Positions 34,501 through 44,155 of a DNA stretch of 64,000 nt are shown here, one piece after another. A model generated the notes under the pieces. It was not told where the DNA came from and did no database searches. It saw only the letters and a list, made by a program, of their open reading frames with translations. Numbering within the stretch: position 1 is the first letter of the stretch; each line of letters starts with the position of its first letter. Both the position numbers and the translations under genes were made by a program. Location: positions 42,328,485 through 42,392,484 of the forward strand of contig CM034237.1 of the NCBI GenBank assembly GCA_019916065.1, written 5' to 3'. Origin of the DNA: Vitellaria paradoxa. Its lineage: Eukaryota; Streptophyta; Magnoliopsida; Ericales; Sapotaceae.

Positions 34501-37199
34501 TTATTAATTTATAAGTGTTTTCTTTTTGTGTTTATACTTTTCTTTCATTCATGATTTTCCTAAAGGGTAATTTTGCCTCCACATCTAAGCCCACGTTCAT
34601 ATTTATACAGAATTTTTTTTTTAACCAACTTATGAGCAAACTATTATAGTAGGCATCAGGGGATGCATGCCACCCAAGGATAAAAGAAACAACCCTGAAC
34701 AAGCACAATCTACACAATCCATAAAACTACACACATCCGGCTCTATACCCGCTATAGCTAGCCATGCAAAGTAAAATATACTCTTCAATCTATACATTGA
34801 CAATTCAATGTTTTGAAAAAGCCTTCTATTCCTCTCCCATATACTAAACATACAAACAAAAAGGAACTATATGCGAAATTTTCCTCTTACTTTTATGAAT
34901 TTGAGTTCCCCACAAAACCTCAAAAACTTTCCATTAGAAATATCAAATCCATCCCGAAAGAAACTAAAACCACATCCCACAACCAACCAAAGTAGTTAGT
35001 TTGTTACCGAACATCTCACCTAAAAGCTTAAGTACAAAAGGGGGCAATTTGTAATTTCTATTGCTTTATTTTCTCTCAACAAAAACCTTCCAAAAAGACA
35101 TAATGTCAAAACAACTAGATTTTCAAGCAACCCATCTCAAATCATCATTTCCATTACCTACCTTCAATGTGTACACTTTGGACAGCAGATAAGATAAAAT
35201 ATTTAGTCCCAATCTTGAAGATTTCTTCTATTATTTAAATTACAAATCACACTTCCGCCATTTTTTGCAAAAATAATTTTCTATTGATACATCTTTATTA
35301 ACTTCCAACGCAAAAAACTAAGAAAATATCTCTTCCAAAGTTCTCACCTTGCACCAATTTTGTATCCAAATTCCTCCCTATCACCTCTCCCAAATTCAAA
35401 GGCAACAAGCCTTAAACAAATATTCTTCAAATGACTTTCCAAAGACCCGAGTCAGGCGTCCCTACAACAATTAATGGTTTTTTTCATGTGCTCTTCTTTG
35501 TTTTATTTAATTTAATAGCACCTATTGATTAAAAAATTATTAGACGTGTGTGATCTGTTACCATGGTATGAAATGCTATGTCATTCTCTCATTATTGGTA
35601 ACAATTAGAATGGAACCATATAACATATGCTGCCAATCCACATGAGGTTAAAAGTCAAATCAACATGTTACATAAATGATATAGCAAGCATAGCTTAGCC
35701 TCTAGATAGTGGAGGTATAAAGCTAATTGAGAGTTGGATTACCTGACTTACAATAGTTCATTACATATTAAAACAACAATATACATGATATAATCTATGT
35801 GGATATCCGTGTCAGCAGTCGCAAATGGTTATGTAGTTATGGCTACTTATGGAATGTGACTACTATAGCTAAATTGGGAGCTTTGGAAGCTATTCTATTA
35901 TGATTTTTATACAACTTCAACTATTAATGCTAAAGATTCCAAATAACTTCTTAGAACTTCAAATCCACTCAAATTTATTATTATGCATCATGTCCGCTCT
36001 TTTGGTTGAGTTTGGTAAGGAAAAAAAAAGTTAATTTTTTTGTAGTTAGCTATTAGCTAGTTATTAAAAAGCTAGATTTTTTTTTTTTTTTTTTGTGTTT
36101 GGAAAGGAAAAAAAAAAAAAAAGCTAACTTTTTAATAGTTAGCTTTTTAATTTTTTGTTAATTTGATATTTTTGCCCTTCAATTTTTAAAAGAAGTATAA
36201 AATGTAAGAGGATAAGTTTGGTCATTTTAGAAAAAGCCAAAAAGTTAATAACTGATAGATAGAGCTACTAGCTAATTTTTCCAAATGCACTCTTAATTTC
36301 ATTTTGAATTTAAAATCAAGTCAAATCAATCATTATACATCATATCCACTCTTTGATTAGTGTCAAATCCCTTCTTTTTAAATCTATAAATACAACCATG
36401 AGCTTAGTCATTCTGTTCCTAAATAGTCCTAAATTCTTCAACAAAAATCATAAATTGCCAAGAGGAGAAAATCAACTCCATAAATCCAATAAAAACGAGC
36501 ACATACATAATAATCACAATAAGAATGTTCAAATAAGCTAACGAAACAGTTTTGGTAATTCATCGATCCTCAGCATTGACATAAATAATAACATAACAAA
36601 TAAAGGTAAATCACGAAAAAGTACTAGGCTCCGTATGAATAACTAGAGATTTCAAATCAATATATTTAATATTAAATTGTATTAAAATGTAAGTGATAAA
36701 ATTAAATTTTTGAAACAATTATTTCTAAAATGGTGGTATTATTTTTTCACAACTATAAAGAATTTCAAAAAACTATACTTTTTTTTAATGATTTGAAATC
36801 TATCATAATTCATAATTTTAAACTATTTAAATCCACAATAAAATCCCTATCTAAACTAACAAACAAAATACATTTGAGCAATTTCCCTTAAATAATTAGC
36901 ACCAAATCTATTGATTTCAAATCTATAAATACAAAAGCAACCTTATATATTCACGAAATTATTTACACAGAACGTACAGCGAACAGGATGATTGCGACAA
37001 CGGCTTGAAGGCTCTGTTGGAGAAGAACACCTTTGACCACCGTCGTTTTGGATACCAAATTCTTGTCATCTTCCTCCTTCTTCGAATGCAAGCGATAATT
37101 CTCAAAGGATCCCAGCAACACGTAGATTCCAGAATACACCCAATAAAGCAAAATGGGGACAAACGTCCCCAGTAATTCATCGGACAAACCAAACTCCAT
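28572..37199 (-). CDS. SBH2-like: Sphingoid-base (sphinganine) C4-monooxygenase, SBH type, two exons
   Basis: Exon 1 is 37199-36978 (74 codons) with donor GCT|GTACGT. Exon 2 is 29126-28572 with acceptor TTTGTAG|GTCACAGG. The product is 258 residues, against about 259-260 in Arabidopsis SBH1/SBH2. It is an ER membrane di-iron hydroxylase of the fatty acid hydroxylase superfamily that converts dihydrosphingosine-type bases to phytosphingosine types. The three histidine boxes are present: HRYMH at 112-116, HSQHH at 126-130 and HDIHH at 206-210. Several hydrophobic segments fit a polytopic membrane protein. The start [11 protein letters not shown] is the family N terminus. The intron (29127-36977, 7851 bp) contains a complete 4.8-kb decayed copia element (29479-34274). 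A second, broken copy of exon 1 lies upstream at about 40.3 kb. The reading frame is intact. Confidence 0.93.
29479..29634 (+). repeat. 5' LTR of the SBH-intron copia element
   Basis: 156 bp, TGTTAATG...TTTTATCA. It carries TGTTAATG twice at its start, whereas the 3' LTR has it once; this 8-bp duplication explains most of the length difference. The two LTRs differ at roughly fifteen other positions. Confidence 0.88.
29635..29647 (+). promoter_or_regulatory. Primer-binding site
   Basis: TGGTATCGGAGC starts immediately after the LTR terminal CA. It is complementary to the 3' end region of initiator tRNA-Met, the usual copia primer, with one change from the common TGGTATCAGAGC. Confidence 0.8.
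30070..34121 (+). pseudogene. Broken copia gag-pol
   Basis: Pieces in order: a Gag remnant with a zinc knuckle [14 protein letters not shown] (about 30837-30880); a protease region around [11 protein letters not shown], where the expected D-S/T-G is DSS; an integrase remnant (about 31460-32060, with the [11 protein letters not shown] segment); a reverse transcriptase starting near [10 protein letters not shown] with YVDDIMI at about 33238; and an RNase H tail [16 protein letters not shown] (about 33930). Many stops and frameshifts break it, so it cannot make a functional polyprotein. Confidence 0.88.
34129..34274 (+). repeat. 3' LTR of the SBH-intron copia element
   Basis: 146 bp, starting TGTTAATGTGCATT and ending TTTTATCT; the final A of the usual CA end has become T. 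It is preceded by the purine tract GAGGGAGAG (34120-34128). Confidence 0.88.
34280..36977 (-). other. Remaining SBH intron sequence
   Basis: Intron DNA between the copia element and exon 1. It contains a MITE-like element at about 36003-36294 and AT-rich sequence. No exon or other gene is recognised, and the short open frames here carry no motifs. Confidence 0.45.
36003..36294. mobile_element. MITE-like element in the SBH intron
   Basis: The left side has GGTTGAGTTTGGTAAGG; the right end reversed is GAGTGCATTTGGAAAA. The centre forms an internal palindrome around long T and A runs, with GTTAGCTATTAGCTAG on the left and AGCTAACTTTTTAATAGTTAGC on the right. TTA-like bases flank the right end. 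The boundaries are approximate. Confidence 0.45.
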
Positions 37200-37760
37200 A
37201 CCAGAAATCAATTCAAAAGCTTTATATATGTGTGTGTGTGTGTGTAGTTTTGTAAAGAGAGGAGAGAACAGAGATGCAGAGAAAAATCAAAGCTTTAGTT
37301 GTGTGGGATTTCAAACACAAGGTGGAAATCCCTAACAAGCCCTAAGCTTTGATTGATCGATCTGGTCTCCGTTTCTCAGCGAAGACAGAGAGTCTTTTAA
37401 ATGTTCAAATCAGAGGAAAGTATAACAGAAAACAATTAATGAATTTCTAGGGCTGGAAAGCCGTTGAAACCAGGGAAAGTGTCAGTCGACGGATTGGTAG
37501 AAATATATGGGCGTCCATGCACCGAGAAAAATCTCCGTTTTGTCTCCGGTCAAAAACTGTGGCAAGGATTTGATTGGGTGTGACTCGCTCTACGATTTTT
37601 AATTTTCAACTATCAATGACGTAACAAGTGATGACGTGCCACGTGAAAGTCTCAAAAGGATGTAACGGATCAGGATTCAGGAGCTGTGTAGTGGGTCCCA
37701 CTCCATCGTGACCCAATGGAAGTTTCGCTGTGTTTCAACTTTCAAATTCTCCTTCAAAAA
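37200..37760 (-). promoter_or_regulatory. Leader and promoter region of the SBH gene
   Basis: Sequence upstream of the SBH ATG (minus strand). A (GT)n run lies at 37229-37244 in the likely leader. Further up are a G-box CACGTG at 37640-37645, a TGACG motif at 37632-37636, and the perfect palindrome GTGGGTCCCAC at 37691-37701, which fits the TCP transcription factor consensus. The motif matches are seen directly; their use is inferred. Confidence 0.5.
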
Positions 37761-37940
37761 GGGGGGGGGGGGTTTGTTTTGTTGACGAACGCTCAAGCGC
37801 CGTTTGGTTAATTATTAATTAAACTGTATCTAAAATATGATTTAATATTAAATTAACATATATATAACATATAAGTTTTTTTTTTGATAGTTAACATATA
37901 AGTTGATATATTAAATTAATTATTAATTAAATTATATTTA

Positions 37941-38047
37941 GGGTGTAAATGTTGTGACAAAAAGTAAGATAAAAAGTAAATAACTTTTAGAATTTTTCAA
38001 TATTTTTTATTATTTTTTCAGAATTTTTTATCACCCCGAACAGAGTC
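37941..38047. mobile_element. Short Tourist-like element
   Basis: A 107-bp element with left end GGGTGTAAATGTTGTGA and right end reversed GACTCTGTTCGGGGTGATAA, flanked by TTA on both sides. The terminal pairing is imperfect. Confidence 0.5.
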
Positions 38048-38049
38048 TT

Positions 38050-39107
38050 AATATACTTTTACAATATTTAATATAGTAATGTGACATATATGAAACAACG
38101 TACATATTTATATTAGCGGTTGTTGAAGGTGGATGAAAAGACGGCGGTTGTTGGTGGTGATCAGAGGTGGGTGGCGGCCAGGGGCGGAGTCAGAATTTTT
38201 GCTCGGGGGGGCATTGGGTGCCAGGGGGCATCGAGTGCCAAGGGGGGCACCGAATACCCAAGAAAAAATAACAATCGACTTATTTTTCAATTAAGAGTAG
38301 GAGAAAAATGATGTTATTTTTAGAGAGAAAATAAATTATTCTTGAGTATTAACTAGTGAATATATTTTTCACAGTTAATAGTTCAAGCACCTGAAGTTTA
38401 TTAGAGATATCCCTTACTACAAAAAATATAATTATTATTAAATTTTATTATCTATAGAATTTATTATATTATATGCTAAATTTACTGATAGTATAAACAA
38501 AAATATGCAATAATGTATTAAAAGATACACTTTATTTCATAAAAAATACCAAGTTTGATTCTTTTAAACTTTTTATATGTTAAAAAAATTTGAGTTAACT
38601 TTAAATTTTTAATAAAATCAAAATATCTTAATTTTTAATTAATTTAATTTTTAAATAAAATTAAAATAATAAGGAGGACATTTTAATAATTTTATCTAAA
38701 AAATTGAGAATAATCTCCGGATGTCTGAAATTACTCATAAACACGAATACCAGCCTGTAATTCTGTAGTACTAAAAATTTCCGAAAAAAAAAACCTTAAT
38801 AAATTAATGTACGTACCAAATTTTTGTGTCAACCAATTTAAAACAAAAGACCATCGACGTACACTTTAGGTTTTGTGTCTGATACAAAATTTAGGTGTTG
38901 TGTTTGGTACAAAAATTGAATAGACATAACACTCTAAAGTGCACTATAAACCCTCGAATTCAAGAGTCTAAATTTATGAATTTTCACGTGACTATATAGC
39001 TCTTGAAGTTGGGTCGTGAGGTTCTGCGACGCTCTCTCTTTCATGGTGTTGCTTATCTTTTCTCACCTCCGTAACCAAAAACACACATACCAATTTATAG
39101 ATATTAA
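38050..39107. other. Gene-free spacer
   Basis: No gene is recognised. GC-rich words such as GGGGCGGAGTCAGAATTTTTGCTCGGGGGG at about 38180 resemble the ends of known dispersed plant repeats, but no full element could be delimited. Confidence 0.35.
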
Positions 39108-39262
39108 GGGCATGTTTGGCTACATCAAAATTCACCAAAAGTTACTAACTTTAACTAATTTTTTTATTTTCTTTCAATCAAAAATTTTCACATATCACTT
39201 TTATGTCACATTTTTCTACTGTCATTACACTTTTTCCTCATTTTTTGTCTACCAAACAGGCC
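39108..39262. mobile_element. Tourist-like MITE
   Basis: Left end GGGCATGTTTGGC preceded by TAA; right end reversed GGCCTGTTTGGT followed by TTG. The AT-rich interior has 'TTTTCACATATCAC' and no coding capacity. The target duplication is eroded on one side. Confidence 0.55.
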
Positions 39263-40249
39263 TTGAGTGTCTACTTAGGTATGACTAGTTAACTTTTAGT
39301 TAACTACTTAATTTTTTTGACTTTTTTAAAATGATGAAAATTATTTTTTTACATTTTAAATTATGAAATACAAATACTTTAAATTAAGTGCCGTACTTGT
39401 ATCAGATACTCAGATATGCGAATATGGCTCAAATGCGCAAGGACATGTATCAGACATGCCATGTGCGTGTCCTAATTTTTTATTTTGCATAGTATAGGGT
39501 TAGGATTAGAGAAGGATACACGAAGGATGCTTTTGAGATACGGCATGAGTCCAAATGTAATATTTCAAACTTTATTCGGAGGTAAAATTTAACTAGAGGT
39601 TAAACTATAAATAATTAAAATATAACTTAATACAATTGTATTTGCTTTTAATGAGTTAATTGAAGTTGGATCCAATTAAAATTTAGGAAATGAAATTTTT
39701 TTTTTTTCATTTTGGGATGTATAAAATTATACTTGCCTTTAATATTTTTTTATATTTGTATTTTGTGAATGAATGGTGTTGGCAATTTTGTGTATGAATG
39801 ATGTTGATTTATGAATTGGATAATATTTTTCATGTTATATAATTGTTATTTATATAATGTTTGGTAGTATATAAATGTTATCTTAAAAAATATTTTAAAT
39901 AAAATATCTATTTTATCATCGTTCAAAAAAGAATATATATTTTATTTATTTTTTTGCCATATCTTAACTATAACTGTATTGCCATTTTTAAAAAATTATC
40001 TTATCTCGTATTCGTACCTATATCCGCTCCTCCATTCATATCTGTGTTTCATAGATTTTAAATTTCTTTTAAACTATTAAAGGTAAATATGTCAACTTAA
40101 CAAGATTAAAAAGTTAGCCTTTTTTTTTTTTCAACTTCTCAAACATTAAAAAAAAAAAAAAAAAATTGCTCCCCCAACTAAGGCTAAGGATCATTACATA
40201 GCATTATATAACAAACATTATGCAGACGTCATATAGAGACATATATGTA

Positions 40250-40540
40250 TATATCAACAAACAAAATGCAGCGCTTACGGTGAACAAGAGAATCGCGACA
40301 ACGGCCTGAAACCACCGTGGCTCTGGACACCAAGCTCTTGTCACCCTCTTCTTTTTTCGAATGCAACCGATATTCCTCTAACGGTTCAAGCAGAACACAA
40401 ACTCCAGAATACACCCAGTAAACCAAAATGGGGACAAAAGTGCCAAACAACTCATCTGATACACCAAACTCCATCCCGCAGAGACCGATAGACATGGAAA
40501 TGAACAATAACACCAGCAAAATCCAAGATTTATTTGTCAT
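40250..40540 (-). pseudogene. Duplicated, frameshifted SBH exon 1
   Basis: From the ATG at 40472-40474 (read downward) the frame gives MEFGVSDELFGTFVPILVYW and continues through [17 protein letters not shown], clearly homologous to exon 1 of the SBH gene at 37.0-37.2 kb. After ATVV about 26 bp are missing compared with that exon, which shifts the frame. The downstream bases still encode QAVVAILLFT in the old frame and end in an intact donor ACC|GTAAGC at about 40281. No exon 2 copy is found between here and the functional gene. An in-frame extension upstream (ATG at 40538-40540) encodes a hydrophobic signal-peptide-like leader. It is either an exon-only duplication or the remnant of a tandem gene copy. 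Confidence 0.8.
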
Positions 40541-40559
40541 TCTAATCACTCTCTTTCAA

Positions 40560-42000
40560 TATATAGAAGGAATTCAAACAGATTTCAACCTCTGACTCTG
40601 CTGCTGCAGTTGGCAGAACATCAGAATCAAATTTTAAATAAATGAGCCCATAACCAAGTTAAAAAATTCTATCACTTAATGAGCCTCGGAAAAATCATTA
40701 CAAGGTGCCGTCTAAATTTAAAATATCAGTATAAATGTCAACTCCGAATTGGTTGTAACTGGAAACAAATGAGTAAAGACAAACTTCAAATGCATCTTTT
40801 TGACGTTCAAAATACGTTGAAGCATATAGAATAAATTCCAGTCTGTGCAAAGTCATCCACTGCATTGGAGAAATAAAAATCATCGTACATTTGCAAAGCA
40901 CAAAATGATATTCGTACTAACAGAATAAATTAATCAGCCCGCATCTATTTCTCAAGTGAGAAAAGAAAATAGAAAGCATTTTATTTGTTCCATTGTGGAC
41001 CTAAGCGAAAATCAACTCAAAATTGGTAGAAAAGAGGAAGGACTATCCGCTTCACACATAGCCCCAACCTTCTGGGTTTCAGGAACCATCTCCAAAGGGC
41101 TTGTTTGGTTAGTTTCAAAGGAGCTAGCAAAAGACGAACAATAATGAATAAGAAAAAATGGCCTGGTCTGTTCACAGGATCGTAAATGAAAAATTTCCAA
41201 AACTTTTGGCCTTGAAGTGTTGTCATTAGCTTCAACAATAGCAGATTTCCACTCTTCATGAGCTTGTTCCTACATTGAGACCTGCAAATAAAATAATATA
41301 ATTGGCTCAGTCAGATACATATTTTTGATGGGCATAAGATTAGTAATCAGCTATTTTCTCTATATGCTAGAAAGCAGATTTTGAGCATTTTATTGACAGT
41401 TTACAGATGTGCATAAATGGATCATTTTGGTAATATTTTATTTTTAACTTGGCATCATTTGTAACTTGAAAGAAGAGAACCAAACAAGGATAAACGAGCT
41501 CAAAAGCCCATTGTATCATTATAACTAAAACAAAAAAGAAATGAAAACTGGTTGTTAGCAAGAACCATTTTCTAGGGTGACACGTAAGTACGCAAATGGT
41601 TCTCCATGCAATTTCTTTCTGCTTTACCTTGGCTCAATGTGCAAACTGATAATCTTCGATCTTATGTTTTGGAGAACTGGAAGTCCCGCATTTGGCACTT
41701 TAGGGGGAAAAAACAGAAACCAAAAGGGAGAAACAAAGCAGGTTCACACACACACACACAGAGGGTAACCCACATACAAAGCAGATGGCTTTGCATCTGT
41801 AAGTAGTCCTTTGTCGGGTCAATAAGAAAGGATTACCACTGTATTTTAGAACTTACTTTGCTCCATACCACAAAAATTCATACCACTTGCCCTTTTCCAA
41901 AAGGCTTTGAAGGATTATTTGGGGCACTGTCTCTACATCTGCACAATTTTATAAATAAAATGCTTCCCTCCAACAAATTAGTGACCGTGTTAAAATGTTA
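40560..42000. other. Spacer with weak gene-like fragments on the minus strand
   Basis: A minus-strand stretch at about 41256-41160 reads EQAHEEWKSAIVEANDN after a possible acceptor (TGTAG|GAACAAG), and another at 40880-40698 is open. Both could be 3' exons of the candidate gene at 42.7-43.1 kb, but splice phases could not be joined. An (AC)n run lies at 41745-41760. No gene can be called. Confidence 0.3.
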
Positions 42001-42016
42001 TCATGAAGTGTATTAT

Positions 42017-42164
42017 TATAATTATTTTTTTTGGTGACCCAGAACCCCACCGATTTATTGCAGCTCTCAACGAACCGCATAGTCGATGAATAAATCGGGG
42101 GCTCACGCAATACCCCACAAATCACGCGAACCGGTTAAGTCCAAGGCTCACATCTTGTGTAGGT
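42017..42164 (-). mobile_element. SINE-like retroposon, copy 2, with a perfect 16-bp target duplication
   Basis: On the minus strand this 148-bp insert ends in an A-rich tail (poly-T at about 42025-42032 on the plus strand). TCATGAAGTGTATTAT occurs perfectly on both sides (42001-42016 and 42165-42180), the signature of target-primed retroposition. Its sequence matches the 3' half of the element at 20754-21004, sharing GTGATTTGTGGGGT, GAGCCC and GCGGTTCGTTGAGA-type blocks. It appears 5'-truncated relative to copy 1. No coding capacity. Confidence 0.8.
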
Positions 42165-42674
42165 TCATGAAGTGTATTATATTAGTTAATAGCATAAAAG
42201 ATTGTCGAGCTCTGTGCAGCCCAGGTCACATAGTGCCAGTTTAGATATCAATCATTTTACAGTGTCATAGCTCATATAATTATTTTGCTGGTGAGGAACA
42301 CAAACCAACAGTCATACAAATTAAATTGAGGACAAAACAAGGAGAATTATACTGCTAGATTTGTCAGAATAAATAGGAGTATCAAATTCTTAAGAGTTAA
42401 AACTATCCTACAAACTATGGTAGACCGACAGGACACAGCTGTGAAGCTACAATCCTTGTCACCAATTGAAAGCAAGTACATCAAGAACTCAGAAAGGAAA
42501 TGGATCTAGCTGTGCACAATGTATTAGCAAAAGTTGCACCAACTGTATGAGGATAGACATTATAAAACACTTATAGTATATTTTGTGTATCAGTTTCTAC
42601 ACAATTCCATCTAAAAGCCAAATAAATTGGCATTGCTAGAAGAACAAAACAGTAGGAGACATTTCTGTAAGTAC

Positions 42675-43088
42675 CTCTTTTCCATTGTCAGAAGAATGGC
42701 ACCATGCTCAAATCTGCTCTTTTCTGGTAATGCATTCAGTAATTCTACTAGCCACAAAAGGAAAAAATTCAAGAGTCCAACATGAGATAAAACTTCAATA
42801 TTTAAATCTGATTAACAATTAGATATTACCCATGTTCGCTTTCAAATCTCTTGAATCTTTCTTTTCCTTCGATTTCCCAAAAACATCATGGCAGAAGTCC
42901 TTCATTGAGGTAGACACATGCAATTTTGTTTCTAGTTGGTATTAGAAAGTCTTTACCCCAAAAAAAAAAAAAAAAAAATCTAGATGACAACAAACAATTA
43001 TGAATTTAGGAATGATGTTTCTTACACTTAAAAATTCCAATTCAGATGTGCCACGAAGTTCAATTAACTTTGCTTTATCTACCTTGAG
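42675..43088 (-). CDS. Three candidate exons of an unrecognised minus-strand gene
   Basis: Three open segments with GT-AG borders join in phase: 43088-43028 (acceptor TTTCACAG), 42931-42830 (acceptor CCAACTAG, donor GGTAATA) and 42747-42675 (acceptor GGCTAG, donor GTACTT). The 78-codon product has a natural-looking composition. It includes DKAKLIELRGTSELEFL, then a Lys-rich segment GKSKEKKDSRDLKAN and an amphipathic helix VELLNALPEKSRFEHGAILL. I do not recognise the family. The ends of the gene are missing: upstream it meets the SIRE-like insertion at 43343, and downstream only weak fragments remain. It could be a live gene with a large intron, or a gene destroyed by the insertion. Confidence 0.45.
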
Positions 43089-43342
43089 CTGTGAAAGAAC
43101 AAAAGCAGTTAACCGCAACGTGTTGAAAGACAGAAACAAGTTGCTACCAACATTAGGTACCAGTATTTGCAGGCGTGCATGCCATGTGAGAGAAATTGTC
43201 AAGTACCTTATGCTTCTTTACACAAAGCAGAATGCTACAGCAGTAAATACAACCAGAGTGAAGTCAGTACTGGCCTCGCGTGAAGCTGGTAAATATATAA
43301 GGAAATGATCTTTGTACCTGTCAAATAAAAAGCCATCAGTTA

Positions 43343-44099
43343 TGTAAAGTCCTGTGGCAAATCCAATCAAAATCTTAATTAAATTAGGAATGCTATTAAA
43401 GTTTCCTAAAGTGATGCAAATTGAAGATTTGAATAATTCTGAACAATTAAGGAGATAAAATGAATCAAGTTGACCAAGATTTTGAAGAATTCTAATTGGT
43501 GTGAAGGATTACAAAACCTAATTGGACTCGGACGCAGCTTTCTGAAACGTGGACAAAATTCCAGTGTACCTCGCAGGCACGACGCGGGGAGCGAGCGGGT
43601 GCGCCAAGCTGTTATGACACGTCCCAGAAATTCCAGTGAGGTCTGCAGGCTGGAGGATGGGTGTGCGCGAGTGCGAGCTGCGAATATTTTGTCCGGATTT
43701 AATTTCTTATTTTGCCAATTTAGGGCAACTTTGTGTAACACTATATATGTGAAACCAACTCTGTTAATAAGGGTGGGGAGAACATATTATAGGGACCTAG
43801 AGAGAGAGTCTTTGATGATTGAGAGTTTTCACGTTCTTTCTCTAGATTTTTCTTGTATTCTCTTTTCACTTTCTGTGTGAGGCAGAAAGCCTGCTTGTAA
43901 GGTTTATCGAGTGATTCGAGCAAAAGTGACAAAAGGATTCGTGCGAGTGATTCGTAAAAAGTCTGAGTAGAGTCTTATAACCCGTTGATAGTGGAATTGT
44001 AAATAGAAGTTTTTTTTTTCCCTGTGATAGGGTTTCCTCGTTATTCTCTTGTGTGATTACTTTCACTGTGTGTGTGATTGTGTGGGTTTGGAATTTTCA
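43343..44099 (+). repeat. 5' LTR of the SIRE-like element
   Basis: 757 bp, TGTAAAGTCC...GGAATTTTCA. It lacks the 29-30-bp GC-rich duplication found in the 3' LTR. It carries the conserved AACACTATATATGTG region (a possible TATA box at about 43741-43748) and the GAACATATTATAGGGACC segment downstream. Confidence 0.93.
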
Positions 44100-44100
44100 A

Positions 44101-44116
44101 TTGGTATCAGAGCAAG
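44101..44116 (+). promoter_or_regulatory. Primer-binding site
   Basis: TTGGTATCAGAGCAAG begins two bases after the LTR end. TGGTATCAGAGC is complementary to the initiator tRNA-Met 3' region, the normal copia primer. Confidence 0.88.
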
Positions 44117-44155
44117 TCACTCTAAGTTCTTGAGTGAAGATCTTCATCCAAACCA

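Noticed and set aside
36959..37192. Alternate minus-strand frame overlapping SBH exon 1
   Set aside because: It is a frame shadow; the frame starting [11 protein letters not shown] is the homologous one.
43200..43316. Possible upstream exon (acceptor TTTGACAG) next to the SIRE-like insertion
   Set aside because: All frames meet a stop before the best donor. Only a weak donor (TTTGTGTAA) would allow joining, so it is not called.
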